Shown: positions 18,007 through 26,591, counted from the stretch's first letter. The stretch is DNA of 37,616 nucleotides from Gracilibacillus sp. YIM 98692 (GCF_010993965.1 NZ_WIXM01000033.1:1-37616); one strand, 5' to 3'. Program-made: numbers and translations. Notes: generated from the sequence alone by a model not told the origin.

Positions 18007-19317
18007 ATGCAAAAGCACTTATTTAAACAGTATGCACTAGATCAATGGATGAATGATGTTATTGACAAATTGGAATTTTATGAACCTACACCCATTCAAG
18101 CTAAAGTAGTACCTGAAGCGTTAAGGGGACGAAGTATAATCGGACAATCCGAAACGGGTTCAGGGAAAACACATGCTTTTTTAATCCCGTTATTAAACCA
18201 AATGAATGAGGAAGAATCATTTACTCAATTTGTTTTTACTGCACCAACAAGAGAGTTAGCAATTCAAATTTATGATGAAGTAAAAAAAATTATGAAATAT
18301 GCCGAAAAAGAGACAACTTGGCGAGCAAAGCTCTTGATTGGTGGAACAGATAAAAAAAGAACCATTGATAAAATGAAAGAGCCACCTCATATTGTGGTTG
18401 GCACTCCCGGGCGTATATTAGATCTCATAGAAGATGGACATCTAGATATCTACAAGGCAAAATCATTTGTTATAGATGAAACAGATTTAATGTTAGAATT
18501 GGGTCTAATTGAAGAAATTGATAAGATTTTGATGCGAGCAGACCCCGATATTCAAGTATTGGTGTTTTCTGCTACTATTTCAGAGAAGCTTCAACCATTT
18601 TTGAAGAAATACTTAGACAAGCCTACGTATGTAAAAATCGATGATCGTATTGCACCAGAGAGAATGGAGCATAGATTAATTTCTCTTCGCCATCGTTCTC
18701 AATCAGATCTGATTTATGAAATAACTAAAGTTATTCAACCATACTTAGCGATTATATTCACAAATGGGAAAGAAAGAGCGAATGAATTATCCGAAAGCTT
18801 AATAGAAAAAGGTATCAATGTAGGCTTAATTCATGGAGGGCTTAATCAACGAGAAAGAAAAAGAGTTTTAAAAGACATACAACAACTGAAATATCAATAT
18901 ATAGTCGCAACAGATTTGGCTGCTAGAGGGATTGATATCAAAGGGGTTAGTCATGTCATTAATGCCGATTTCCCCAAAGAAGAATCTTTCTATATACACC
19001 GAGTTGGAAGAACAGCACGAGCAGGTCTAGAAGGAACTGCTATAAGTCTTTACACGGATGATGATATATCTCTAGTTAAAAAACTGGAGAAAAAAGGGCT
19101 CTCCTTTACGTATTATGATGTGGTTAAATCAGAATGGAGAGAAGTTAAACCTTGGAATGCAAGGCAAAAAAGAGTCCGACATGAAAAAGAAACAGAAAAA
19201 AAAGCATGGCAGCAAGTACGAAAACCAAAGAAAGTAAAGCCTGGCTATCGTAAGAAAATGAAGAAACAACAACAAAATATAAAGAAAAAAATAGGAAGAA
19301 ATCAGTTTAAAAAGTAA
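18007..19317 (+). CDS. cshB: DEAD-box RNA helicase CshB
   Basis: A 436-residue DEAD-box helicase, by position and form the CshB (YqfR) type linked to cold shock and ribosome assembly in Bacillus. The Q motif is near residues 26-31, motif I is SETGSGKT (48-55), motif Ia PTRELA, motif II DETD (157-160), motif III SAT (188-190), and motif VI HRVGRTARAG. The C-terminal 60 residues are strongly basic, as expected for RNA binding. Motif II has Thr where most members have Ala. The ATG follows AAGGAG; an upstream extension of 37 codons lies in the promoter region and is discarded. nfo begins 29 bp after it, so both are probably one unit. Confidence 0.93.
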   Translation: MQKHLFKQYALDQWMNDVIDKLEFYEPTPIQAKVVPEALRGRSIIGQSETGSGKTHAFLIPLLNQMNEEESFTQFVFTAPTRELAIQIYDEVKKIMKYAEKETTWRAKLLIGGTDKKRTIDKMKEPPHIVVGTPGRILDLIEDGHLDIYKAKSFVIDETDLMLELGLIEEIDKILMRADPDIQVLVFSATISEKLQPFLKKYLDKPTYVKIDDRIAPERMEHRLISLRHRSQSDLIYEITKVIQPYLAIIFTNGKERANELSESLIEKGINVGLIHGGLNQRERKRVLKDIQQLKYQYIVATDLAARGIDIKGVSHVINADFPKEESFYIHRVGRTARAGLEGTAISLYTDDDISLVKKLEKKGLSFTYYDVVKSEWREVKPWNARQKRVRHEKETEKKAWQQVRKPKKVKPGYRKKMKKQQQNIKKKIGRNQFKK

Positions 19318-19346
19318 TAAGGGATTTTTAGGAGAGGTAGATGTAT

Positions 19347-20240
19347 ATGTTGAAAATAGGATCACACGTATCAATGAGCGGGAAGAAAATGTTGCTTGGT
19401 TCAAGTGAAGAAGCTGCTTCTTATGGATCAACTGCTTTTATGATTTATACAGGAGCTCCACAAAATACAAGAAGAAAAGCTATAGAAGATTTAAATATTG
19501 AAGCAGGGCTTACACATATGAAAGAAAATGGAATTGAAGATATTGTCGTTCATGCTCCATACATTATTAACATTGGAAATGCCAAAAAGAAAGAAACATT
19601 TGAATTGGGAGTATCTTTCCTTAAAAGTGAAATTGATCGAACAGAAGCGATTGGAGCAAAGCAAATTGTTTTACACCCTGGAGCACATGTTGGAGAAGGG
19701 GCACACAAAGGCATTGAAAAAATAGTGGAAGGCTTAAATGAAGTACTAGACCCGAAACAAGATGTACAAATTGCATTAGAAACAATGGCTGGTAAAGGAT
19801 CGGAAATCGGCAGGTCATTTGATGAACTTGCAAAAATTATCGATGGGGTAACTCATAATGAAAAATTATCCGTTTGTTTAGATACTTGCCATATTCATGA
19901 TGCGGGTTATGATATAGTGAATGACTTTGATGGGGTATTAGATCAATTTGACAAAATTGTTGGACATGACCGATTAAAAGTGGTCCATATTAATGATAGT
20001 AAAAATGTAAAAGGAGCACAAAAAGACCGTCACGAAAATATTGGATTCGGTCATATTGGCTTTGAAACCATTCATCAAGTCGTACATCATAATCAATTGC
20101 AGGAATTACCAAAAATTTTGGAGACCCCATATGTAGGGGAAGATAAAAAGAATAAAAAACCACCTTATAAATTCGAAATACAAATGATCAGAGATGGTTC
20201 ATTTGTATCTGATTTAAAAGAAAAAATATTACAACAATAA
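19347..20240 (+). CDS. nfo: Endonuclease IV
   Basis: A 297-residue AP endonuclease (Nfo, YqfS), cutting 5' of abasic sites in base excision repair. The trinuclear zinc-site motifs are all visible: [51 protein letters not shown] and LETPY. The ATG at 19347 gives [12 protein letters not shown], the usual family start; the ATG two codons upstream (19341) is equally near the AGGAGAGG site and cannot be excluded. In Bacillus the orthologue is a forespore gene, but I see no sigma-G promoter here. Confidence 0.95.
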   Translation: MLKIGSHVSMSGKKMLLGSSEEAASYGSTAFMIYTGAPQNTRRKAIEDLNIEAGLTHMKENGIEDIVVHAPYIINIGNAKKKETFELGVSFLKSEIDRTEAIGAKQIVLHPGAHVGEGAHKGIEKIVEGLNEVLDPKQDVQIALETMAGKGSEIGRSFDELAKIIDGVTHNEKLSVCLDTCHIHDAGYDIVNDFDGVLDQFDKIVGHDRLKVVHINDSKNVKGAQKDRHENIGFGHIGFETIHQVVHHNQLQELPKILETPYVGEDKKNKKPPYKFEIQMIRDGSFVSDLKEKILQQ

Positions 20241-20247
20241 GAAAAAA

Positions 20248-20280
20248 GCTTGGCAGTAATTAACTGCCAAGTTTGTTTTC
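20248..20280. terminator. Bidirectional terminator between nfo and yqfT
   Basis: Stem CTTGGCAGT / ACTGCCAAG, with GTTTGTTTT on the right and an A-run on the left, between converging genes. Confidence 0.85.
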
Positions 20281-20566
20281 ATGTAAATAAATCTTCGACA
20301 CCATAATCCTTAATCAATTGCTGAAACAACTTTTGACATGTTTGAGCTGTTTGGATATCTGTTATTTGGGCTAATTTTTTAAACATTTTAGCACGATCTT
20401 CGGCAGAGGTTGGGTCATAATGATTACTTTTCAATTGATTTGTAATAACTTGGGCTTGTTGTTTATTGATGGAGATATTATATTGATGCGCGTATTGGTA
20501 TAATTGATCAGCAGTTAATTGTTGTAGTTTCTTTTGCACAAGCTTTTTAGAAAAACCATTCATCAT
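20279..20566 (-). CDS. yqfT: DUF2624 family protein (YqfT-like)
   Basis: A 95-residue small, basic, helical cytoplasmic protein. The order of residues (LTADQLYQYAHQYNISINKQQA, later AQTCQKLFQQL) fits DUF2624, which includes B. subtilis YqfT, found next to nfo as here. The function is unknown. The start has an AAGGAG site; two adjacent ATG codons make the first residue ambiguous by one. In B. subtilis yqfT is followed by zinc-uptake genes and zur; those are absent here. Confidence 0.8.
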   Translation of the reverse strand: MMNGFSKKLVQKKLQQLTADQLYQYAHQYNISINKQQAQVITNQLKSNHYDPTSAEDRAKMFKKLAQITDIQTAQTCQKLFQQLIKDYGVEDLFT

Positions 20567-20647
20567 GATTTTAACTCCTTTTTCTACAGCATGAACTATG
20601 ATAGCTTATGTACTAAAGCTAGTCTGCGTTCATCTGAAATGAAAAGT

Positions 20648-20676
20648 TTGCATTTTTCGACATTGTTCGCTATGAT
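20648..20676 (+). promoter_or_regulatory. Candidate sigma-A promoter of the transglycosylase gene
   Basis: TTGCAT at 20648-20653, a 17-bp spacer and TATGAT at 20671-20676. About 65 nt separate it from the GTG start at 20745. Confidence 0.55.
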
Positions 20677-20744
20677 ATATCGCTGTAGGTATTTATTACC
20701 TTTATTTCAACAAAGCAAGGTTGCAAAAAAGGAGTGTAGACAAC

Positions 20745-21446
20745 GTGTTAAAACATATACAATGGATTAGCATTGTGCTTTTGTTATTGTTTTCAGCATT
20801 TAGCTATCATAAAATTTCTAATTATAAAGAAGAAGTGGAGACATTAACACAAGAAAAAAAAGTATTGACTGAGCAAGTAAGAGATGCGAAATCACAATCA
20901 GCTTACATCCTTTCCCAAAATAGTCAGTTGGATTCATCTATCACTTATCAAAATTGGCCTGAATATTTTGATTTAGCAGAAGTAATGGTGGAGGAGAGTA
21001 ATGGGAAATTTAAACGACCATGGGCTGTTTATTTAGTAAAGGAAGCACAAAAATATAATATTGATCCTTTCTTAGTTTATGAACTGCTGCGTGTGGAAAC
21101 GGGTGCCACTTTTGATCCAGAATTAGTTGGGCCAGAAACAAAATATGGACATGCTTATGGAATGGCACAATTTATGAAAAATACAGCACCGTGGATTGCT
21201 GATATGGCTGATCTGCCATATCAAGACGAATTATTGTATGACCCTTATTACTCGATTACTTTATCTATTGTATATTTAGATTATTTACATGACCAATACG
21301 AAAATTGGGATGAAACCTTAACGGCTTATCACAGAGGAATGGCAGGAATGGAACAATATAAATTGCAAAAAGGTCATGCAAATAGTCAGTACGCAAGAAC
21401 GATACAGACAAAGGCAGAAAAGCATGTTGCAATGATCCCGCAATAG
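20745..21446 (+). CDS. Membrane-anchored lytic transglycosylase (SLT domain)
   Basis: A 233-residue protein with an N-terminal signal anchor (about 7-20), a short coiled coil (25-60) and a C-terminal lysozyme-like SLT domain (about 95-230). The probable catalytic glutamate is E118 in RVETG, followed by the family's YGMAQFM and a late AYHRGMAGM. It should cleave peptidoglycan outside the membrane. The GTG start follows AAGGAG at 20729-20734. The upstream promoter candidate suggests it is transcribed alone or with the DUF4190-like gene, 86 bp downstream. Confidence 0.85.
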   Translation: MLKHIQWISIVLLLLFSAFSYHKISNYKEEVETLTQEKKVLTEQVRDAKSQSAYILSQNSQLDSSITYQNWPEYFDLAEVMVEESNGKFKRPWAVYLVKEAQKYNIDPFLVYELLRVETGATFDPELVGPETKYGHAYGMAQFMKNTAPWIADMADLPYQDELLYDPYYSITLSIVYLDYLHDQYENWDETLTAYHRGMAGMEQYKLQKGHANSQYARTIQTKAEKHVAMIPQ

Positions 21447-21532
21447 TTTACGGAGAAATTACCAAGCAAGACCTCGAGTTAAAGCGGCATACTATAAATG
21501 TACCTCTTATATAAGTAAAGGAGGCTAGAAGT

Positions 21533-21940
21533 ATGCCGAATTATCAAGATGAGCACAATATAGAGGACAATCCAAAGTATGAAAGCAACAAGGGTGATTC
21601 TAACCAATTTGTCTCAACTGATGAATTATATGCTTTGGATGAAGCTTATAGAAGAGAGGCTGAAACATCTCAGGAATTGAGTGCAGGGGAGTTCAACCAG
21701 CCTATAGAGTCAACAGAGCAAGAATCTGAAATGAAAAGTGATGTAAATACTGCTTTTGGTTGGGCTGGTTTAATACTTGCGATAGCTTCCTTCTTTATAT
21801 GGCCATTAATTATGGCTATTGGTGGGATAATTCTTGGCTTTGTATCTAGAAGACAAGGAGCAGAAACTCTCGGTAACGCAGCAATAGTTGTTGCGATTAT
21901 ATCCTTGTTGATATCACTCATATTTATCCCGATGTTTTAA
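21533..21940 (+). CDS. DUF4190-like membrane protein
   Basis: A 135-residue protein with an acidic, disordered N-terminal half (1-75) and two membrane helices (about 78-102 and 114-134). The glycine-rich segment GGIILGFVSRRQG joins them, which is the DUF4190 pattern. Its place beside ispG is where B. subtilis has yqfX, so it may be the orthologue; I do not give a symbol because the match is by pattern only. The start follows AAAGGAGG. Function unknown. A strong bidirectional terminator lies between it and ispG. Confidence 0.75.
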   Translation: MPNYQDEHNIEDNPKYESNKGDSNQFVSTDELYALDEAYRREAETSQELSAGEFNQPIESTEQESEMKSDVNTAFGWAGLILAIASFFIWPLIMAIGGIILGFVSRRQGAETLGNAAIVVAIISLLISLIFIPMF

Positions 21941-21946
21941 CCAAAA

Positions 21947-21978
21947 AACCGCTAGCCGAAATGGCTAGCGGTTTTCTT
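21947..21978. terminator. Bidirectional terminator between the DUF4190-like gene and ispG
   Basis: Perfect 11-bp stem AACCGCTAGCC / GGCTAGCGGTT, with AAAAAA before it and TTTCTTCC after it. Confidence 0.9.
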
Positions 21979-22011
21979 CCTTATCAGTATATTTATAACG
22001 TTTTTTCGATG

Positions 22012-22062
22012 AAGTGAATTCGACGTAGATACTACGAAGATAGATAGGCGCTACTACGTCTC
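22012..22062 (-). repeat. Short hairpin repeat, copy 2
   Basis: On the minus strand this reads ACGTAGTAGCGCCTATCTATC ... CTACGTCGA. It shares block order and the central TATCTATCT with copy 1 at 16772-16834. The arms GACGTAG and CTACGTC can pair. It lies between a terminator and the ispG 3' end. Confidence 0.55.
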
Positions 22063-22097
22063 TGACTTCACCAAAGACTCATCAGTCGATGAGTTTC

Positions 22098-23201
22098 TTA
22101 TACTTCTTGTGCTTCTTCTTTTTGCTTTTCTAAATATTCTCCAGCTATTTTGTCCACTTCTTTTTTTAGTTCTTCCACCATCGTTTCTTCTGGCACTTTT
22201 CGAATGATTTCACCATGACGGAATAACAACCCCTCACCACGAGCACCTGCTATACCTATATCAGCCTCTCTGGCTTCTCCTGGACCATTTACAGCACATC
22301 CTAAAACAGCTACTTTTATAGGTGCTTTAATGGTGGATATATAATCCTCGACTTCATTAGCAATTTTTATTAAATCAATTTCAATTCGTCCGCAAGTAGG
22401 GCAAGATATGAGTGTAGCAGCATTAGAAGCTAAACCATAAGATTTAAGGATTTCTTTAGCGACTTTGACTTCCTCAACAGGATCAGCGCTTAAAGAAATT
22501 CTCATTGTATTCCCAATACCTTTACTTAAAATAGCGCCCATACCGGCTGCACTTTTTATACTTCCAGCAAATAATGTACCTGACTCGGTAATTCCAAGGT
22601 GTAAAGGGTATGAAATGACTTCTGCTGCTTTTTCATACGCCTCTGTTGCAAGATGAACATCAGATGCTTTTAATGAAACAACAATATCGTAGAAATCTAA
22701 ATCTTCCAATATTTTTATATGGTGTAACGCACTTTCGACCATACCATCTGCTGTAGGATACCCATATTTTTCTAAAATGTGTCTTTCTAAGGAACCTGCG
22801 TTAACTCCAATGCGAATAGGAATTTTCTTTGCTTTGGCAGCATTAACCACGGCTTCTACTCTTTCACGTTTTCCTATATTTCCAGGGTTAATTCGTATTT
22901 TGTCAGCTCCACCTTCAATTGCCTTTAGGGCAAGCTTGTAGTCAAAATGTATATCCACTACTAAAGGTATATTGATTCTTTTTTTAATCTCAGGAATGGC
23001 GTCAGCAGCACGTTCATTAGGACATGCAACACGAACGACTTGACAACCTGCTTCTTCCAAACGTTCTATTTCTTTTACAGTTGCTTCTACATCATGTGTT
23101 TTCGTTGTGGTCATGGATTGAATAACTACTTCATTTTTACCACCTACAACTACATTTCCAATTTTAACAGGTCGTGAATCCTTTCGATGTGTTAAAGCCA
23201 T
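22098..23201 (-). CDS. ispG: 4-hydroxy-3-methylbut-2-en-1-yl diphosphate synthase
   Basis: A 367-residue iron-sulfur enzyme (GcpE/IspG) that makes HMBPP from the cyclic diphosphate MEcPP, the step before IspH. The N-terminal TIM-barrel runs to about residue 250. The C-terminal [4Fe-4S] domain holds the cysteines in ISCPTCGR (about 268 and 271) and [10 protein letters not shown] (about 303). The start chosen gives [15 protein letters not shown], the usual family start; AAGGAG lies 11 nt upstream, rather far, and the frame runs eight codons further. The C-terminus has an acidic Lys/Glu-rich tail. It probably has its own promoter. Confidence 0.96.
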   Translation of the reverse strand: MALTHRKDSRPVKIGNVVVGGKNEVVIQSMTTTKTHDVEATVKEIERLEEAGCQVVRVACPNERAADAIPEIKKRINIPLVVDIHFDYKLALKAIEGGADKIRINPGNIGKRERVEAVVNAAKAKKIPIRIGVNAGSLERHILEKYGYPTADGMVESALHHIKILEDLDFYDIVVSLKASDVHLATEAYEKAAEVISYPLHLGITESGTLFAGSIKSAAGMGAILSKGIGNTMRISLSADPVEEVKVAKEILKSYGLASNAATLISCPTCGRIEIDLIKIANEVEDYISTIKAPIKVAVLGCAVNGPGEAREADIGIAGARGEGLLFRHGEIIRKVPEETMVEELKKEVDKIAGEYLEKQKEEAQEV

Positions 23202-23270
23202 AACATAAATCGCTCCTTTAATCATCCTCCATACAATGATGGAAACTAAATTATTTCATCACCATGTCCC

Positions 23271-23299
23271 ATTATAAAGGCTATACGAAAAAAAGAGAA
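23271..23299 (-). promoter_or_regulatory. Candidate ispG promoter
   Basis: Minus-strand TATAAT at 23276-23271 is a perfect -10; the -35 region (TTCTCT at 23299-23294) is poor. It is about 70 nt before the ispG start. It overlaps no coding sequence. Confidence 0.35.
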
Positions 23300-23321
23300 G
23301 TAACAAACTTATTTATTTTAT

Positions 23322-23348
23322 TGAAACTAATTTTATGTGCTTATCGTA
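23322..23348 (+). promoter_or_regulatory. Sigma-W-type promoter of nfeD
   Basis: TGAAAC at 23322-23327, a 17-bp spacer and CGTA at 23345-23348. The sigma-W consensus is TGAAAC-N16-CGTA. It lies about 45 nt before an NfeD gene, and NfeD-flotillin operons of B. subtilis are known sigma-W targets. Confidence 0.65.
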
Positions 23349-23393
23349 TGTTAATATAAAGAAAAAAACACCATAAAGAGGTGAAGTGATCCT

Positions 23394-24017
23394 ATGGTTA
23401 TGCCAGATTGGATGAGTTTTATCATAGTTGGATTAGCTACTTTATTTCTTTTAGGAGAAGTATTTGTTAATGTTAAAGGAATATTTGGTATTTTAGGTAT
23501 AGGCTTTATCACTATTTATTTTGCAGCATGGCTTGTTGATCCAAGTATGTTTTTTATGATGATAATTCTATATATGGTGGGTCTTTTACTTATTATTATA
23601 GATGGTAAAGTGTTAAATGATGGTACCTTTGGGGTTATTGGTTTAGTTTGTATGGTTTTATCAGTTGGGATTACAGCACCTAATTGGGTTGCTGGTTTAT
23701 ACGCTGTGATTGGTATTTTTGTTGGTGGGATGTCTTCATTATTTTTCTTAAAAGTTTTCAAAAAAAGAGTCATGTGGACCAAAATTACGTTATTTGACCA
23801 ATTAACTGATGAAAAAGGGTACTCTAGTATGAATAAATCTTATCATTATTTAGTTGGAAAAGAAGGCTCTACTATAACAGATATGCGGCCAATAGGAACG
23901 ATACGTATTGGTGAACAAGAGTTTAGTGCCATCAGTCAAGGGAAATGGATATCGAAAGGTACAAATATCGTGATAACAGAAGTGGATGGTACGAAAATAT
24001 TGATAAAAGAAAAGTAA
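23394..24017 (+). CDS. NfeD family membrane protein (short form)
   Basis: A 207-residue NfeD protein: four or five transmembrane helices in residues 1-125 and a C-terminal OB-fold domain (about 150-207) with LVGKEG, RPIGTIRIG and GT-IVITEVDGTKILI. The long-form protease domain (as in YqeZ) is absent, so it is like YuaF. Short NfeD proteins usually work with flotillins in membrane microdomains under envelope stress. No flotillin gene lies beside it here, so the partner must be elsewhere. The GAGGTGA site fits the start; the promoter is sigma-W-like. It ends at a strong terminator. Confidence 0.85.
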   Translation: MVMPDWMSFIIVGLATLFLLGEVFVNVKGIFGILGIGFITIYFAAWLVDPSMFFMMIILYMVGLLLIIIDGKVLNDGTFGVIGLVCMVLSVGITAPNWVAGLYAVIGIFVGGMSSLFFLKVFKKRVMWTKITLFDQLTDEKGYSSMNKSYHYLVGKEGSTITDMRPIGTIRIGEQEFSAISQGKWISKGTNIVITEVDGTKILIKEK

Positions 24018-24019
24018 GA

Positions 24020-24055
24020 AAAAGCTTATTCTTCTACAAGAGTAAGCTTTTTTTA
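24020..24055 (+). terminator. Terminator after nfeD
   Basis: Stem AAAGCTTATTCTT / AAGAGTAAGCTTT with a short loop and a TTTTTTTAATTTTT tail. Confidence 0.85.
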
Positions 24056-24154
24056 ATTTTTCAAAATTTTTTATTGAAAAAGGGGTACGAAATATAGTGT
24101 AAACTGTTATAATAAATTTGTTTGTTAAGATATTGTAAATTTTCGTTTTTATAC

Positions 24155-24182
24155 TTTACAAATACTTAACATTAATTTAATA
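24155..24182 (+). promoter_or_regulatory. Candidate Pho box before the Na/Pi cotransporter
   Basis: Three direct hexamers fitting the PhoP consensus TT(A/C/T)A(C/T)A: TTTACA (24155), TTAACA (24166) and TTAATA (24177), each 11 bp apart. The same pattern precedes pstS. No clear -10 is seen at the usual distance downstream. An inverted repeat GCAGAAT / ATTCTGC (24194-24231) lies between this and the gene. Confidence 0.6.
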
Positions 24183-24286
24183 ATAGACGAGGTGCAGAAT
24201 TTGTCTTAGTTTGTCATTTTAATGATTCTGCCATTAGTGGAGACACTATCTTTTATAAAGCTTTAATATGAAGGGATGGAAATTCT

Positions 24287-25918
24287 TTGGAAGTTAATGT
24301 GCAACAAATGATATTTGAATTTATCGGTGGTTTAGGTATTTTCCTTCTTGGTATAAAGTATATGGGGGAAGGTCTACAGAAAACCGCAGGGGACAGGCTG
24401 CGTGACATTTTAGACAAGTTTACCAGCAACCCTTTTATGGGTGTGCTAGCCGGGATGATTGTAACTATACTCATCCAGACAAGTACCGGAACAACTGTAT
24501 TAACCGTTGGTCTTGTAAACGCCGGATTTATGACTTTACGTCAGTCTATTGGGGTTATCATGGGTGCTAATATCGGGACGACCGCAACGGCATTTATAAT
24601 TGGTATTGAGATAAAAGAATATGCACTGCCTATATTAGCAGTAGGTGCTTTGTTATTATTTTTCTTTAAAAGTAATAAAGTATCAAATATTGGTTTAACC
24701 ATTTTTGGGTTTGGTTCATTATTCTTTGGTTTAGATTTGATGGGCTCTGGATTAAAACCGTTAAGAGAAGTTGAATTATTCCATGAATTAACCATAAGCA
24801 TGTCTAATGTTCCTATTTTAGGTGTTGTTATTGGTACGGTATTCACTATCATTGTTCAAAGTTCCAGTGCAACCATTGGTATATTACAAAGCCTTATGAC
24901 AGAAGGTGCTATTGAATTAAAGGCGGCACTCCCTGTGCTATTTGGGGATAATATTGGTACAACGATTACGGCAATTATTGCTTCGATCGGCGCAACAGTT
25001 GCAGCAAGACGTGCAGCGTTGACTCATGTTATTTTTAATTTAATGGGAACGATTATCGTTGTAAGTATTTTGGGTTTTTATACAACTTTTATTGCAAATT
25101 TGCAAGAATGGTTAGATTTAAACCCAGCGATGACTATTGCATTTGCACATGGTATATTTAATATAAGTAATACTGTTATACAATTTCCTTTTATTGGATT
25201 ACTAGCGCTTATTGTAACAAAGATTATTCCTGGAGAAGATGATGTTGTTGAATATAAGCCGAAGCACTTAGATCCAATTTTTATTCAACAATCGCCGTCG
25301 GTTGCCTTGGATCAAGCGAAGGTAGAAGTAATTCGAATGGGAGAATATGCTTCCAAAGGATTGGAAGAGACAAGCTCTTATTTAAATAATAAACAAGCTA
25401 AACATGCCGATATGGCAGTTCAAATTGAAGGTGCTTTGAATAATTTAGATAAGGAAATTACCGCTTATTTAGTAGAATTATCAGGAAAGAATTTTTCTGA
25501 TCTGGAAAGAAGTCATCATTCAGCGCTGATTAACTCCGTAAGAGATATTGAACGTATTGGAGACCATTTTGAAAATATTGTGGAATTGGTTAATTATAAA
25601 ATGTCAAACAAAGTGGACATTACAGAACAAGGTATGATCGATTTAAATGAAATGTTTGACTTAACCATTATTACTGTAAGAGATTCAATTAAAGCTTTAG
25701 AAGAAATGGATAGGGAAAAGGCATTATCTGTTGTGCAAAAAGAAAATGAAATAGATAAAATGGAACGAGCTTATCGTAAAAAACATATTATTAGGTTAAA
25801 TGAAGGTGCATGTACTGGAGCAGCAGGTATTGTATTTGCTGATATTATCAGCAACTTGGAGCGTATTGCTGATCATGCCGTAAATATTGCGGATGAAGTA
25901 TTAGGAGAAAAGCATTAA
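24287..25918 (+). CDS. Na+/phosphate cotransporter with C-terminal PhoU domain
   Basis: A 543-residue membrane protein of the Na/Pi cotransporter II family (NptA/YqeW type). The two inverted halves each carry the conserved glutamine-serine motif: QTST at 64-67 and QSSS at 191-194, with paired GANIGTT (93-99) and GDNIGTT segments. Residues about 340-543 form a cytoplasmic PhoU-like helical domain. It should import phosphate with sodium. The TTG start at 24287 has AAGGGATGG 7 nt before; in-frame GTG 24299 and ATG 24308 are alternatives. Pho-box repeats upstream suggest phosphate control together with the pst operon at 31.3 kb. Confidence 0.9.
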   Translation: MEVNVQQMIFEFIGGLGIFLLGIKYMGEGLQKTAGDRLRDILDKFTSNPFMGVLAGMIVTILIQTSTGTTVLTVGLVNAGFMTLRQSIGVIMGANIGTTATAFIIGIEIKEYALPILAVGALLLFFFKSNKVSNIGLTIFGFGSLFFGLDLMGSGLKPLREVELFHELTISMSNVPILGVVIGTVFTIIVQSSSATIGILQSLMTEGAIELKAALPVLFGDNIGTTITAIIASIGATVAARRAALTHVIFNLMGTIIVVSILGFYTTFIANLQEWLDLNPAMTIAFAHGIFNISNTVIQFPFIGLLALIVTKIIPGEDDVVEYKPKHLDPIFIQQSPSVALDQAKVEVIRMGEYASKGLEETSSYLNNKQAKHADMAVQIEGALNNLDKEITAYLVELSGKNFSDLERSHHSALINSVRDIERIGDHFENIVELVNYKMSNKVDITEQGMIDLNEMFDLTIITVRDSIKALEEMDREKALSVVQKENEIDKMERAYRKKHIIRLNEGACTGAAGIVFADIISNLERIADHAVNIADEVLGEKH

Positions 25919-25935
25919 TTATTAGAATAAAATTA

Positions 25936-25977
25936 AATAACCAGTAGTGTTACAGATAAAACTACTGGTTATTTTTT
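25936..25977 (+). terminator. Terminator after the Na/Pi cotransporter
   Basis: Perfect 13-bp stem AATAACCAGTAGT / ACTACTGGTTATT and a TTTT tail. Confidence 0.9.
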
Positions 25978-26036
25978 ATTATTCGGTATACTTTTTCCAA
26001 GTAAAAAAGAAAATGTCAAAAATATTAAGAAAAGTG

Positions 26037-26065
26037 TTGACGAAATTCTTGTCCTATGATAAATT
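26037..26065 (+). promoter_or_regulatory. Candidate promoter of the tRNA cluster
   Basis: TTGACG at 26037-26042, a 17-bp spacer and TAAATT at 26060-26065, 36 bp before the first tRNA. The -10 is weak; TATGAT at 26055 has too short a spacer. Confidence 0.45.
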
Positions 26066-26100
26066 ATTAAATGTCGCTTCAGTAATCACATAATTAATAT

Positions 26101-26175
26101 TCCACAGTAGCTCAGTGGTAGAGCAATCGGCTGTTAACCGATCGGTCGTAGGTTCGAATCCTACCTGTGGAGCCA
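26101..26175 (+). tRNA. tRNA-Asn (GTT)
   Basis: Full cloverleaf: acceptor TCCACAG / CTGTGGA, D-loop AGCTCAGTGGTAGAGC, anticodon GTT at 26133-26135, T-arm GTAGGTTCGAATCCTAC, encoded CCA. First gene of the cluster. Confidence 0.97.
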
Positions 26176-26178
26176 TAA

Positions 26179-26255
26179 GGCGGTGTAGCTCAGCTGGCTA
26201 GAGCGTACGGTTCATACCCGTGAGGTCGGGGGTTCGATCCCCTCCGCCGCTACCA
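26179..26255 (+). tRNA. tRNA-Met (CAT), elongator type
   Basis: Starts GGCGGTGTAGCTCAGCTGG; the anticodon loop is TTCATAC with CAT. T-arm GGGGGTTCGATCCCCTC, encoded CCA. The acceptor pairs with two G-U wobbles. The first base pair and body resemble the Bacillus elongator tRNA-Met rather than the initiator, which lacks a paired first base and begins CGCGGGG. Confidence 0.93.
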
Positions 26256-26273
26256 TATATATCAGATGAATAT

Positions 26274-26350
26274 GGCGATCGTGGTGAAGTGGTTAACACA
26301 TCGGATTGTGGTTCCGACATGCGTGGGTTCGATCCCCATCGATCGCCCCA
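26274..26350 (+). tRNA. tRNA-His (GTG)
   Basis: Acceptor GCGATCG / CGATCGC with the extra G at -1 opposite C73, as tRNA-His requires. Anticodon GTG at 26308-26310, encoded CCA. Confidence 0.97.
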
Positions 26351-26360
26351 TAAAATAATA

Positions 26361-26437
26361 GGACCCTTAGCTCAGTTGGTTAGAGCTATCGGCTCATAAC
26401 CGATCGGTCGCAGGTTCGAATCCTGCAGGGTCCACCA
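26361..26437 (+). tRNA. tRNA with CAT anticodon, probably tRNA-Ile2
   Basis: Acceptor GGACCCT / AGGGTCC, anticodon CAT at 26395-26397, T-arm GCAGGTTCGAATCCTGC, encoded CCA. The body resembles the Bacillus tRNA-Ile whose CAT is changed to lysidine-AT by TilS, so it probably reads AUA. The identity rests on remembered similarity; Met cannot be excluded. Confidence 0.85.
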
Positions 26438-26446
26438 TCGTATCAC

Positions 26447-26539
26447 GGAGGAGTACCCAAGTCCGGCTGAAGGGAGCGGTCTTGAAAACCGCCAGGGGCT
26501 TCACGGCCCGCGGGGGTTCGAATCCCTCCTCCTCCGCCA
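26447..26539 (+). tRNA. tRNA-Ser (TGA)
   Basis: A 93-nt class II tRNA with a long variable arm (AGGGGCTTCACGGCCCGC), acceptor GGAGGAG / CTCCTCC, anticodon TGA at 26483-26485 and encoded CCA. Confidence 0.96.
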
Positions 26540-26567
26540 TACATAATAATCCGAAAAATAAAACGTA

Positions 26568-26591
26568 GGCTCGGTAGCTCAGTCGGTAGAG
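26568..26591 (+). pseudogene. 5' fragment of tRNA-Phe
   Basis: The first 24 bases of tRNA-Phe (acceptor 5' strand and D-arm, ending TAGAG) are identical to the intact gene starting at 26748. After TAGAG the sequence departs; there is no anticodon arm, T-arm or acceptor 3' strand. The identity includes two bases before the gene (TA), giving a 26-bp direct repeat spaced 180 bp. Confidence 0.9.

Noticed and set aside
21488-21496. CATACTATA as a sigma-K -10 before the DUF4190-like gene
   Set aside because: It fits CATAnnnTA but no AC element lies at the required spacing upstream.
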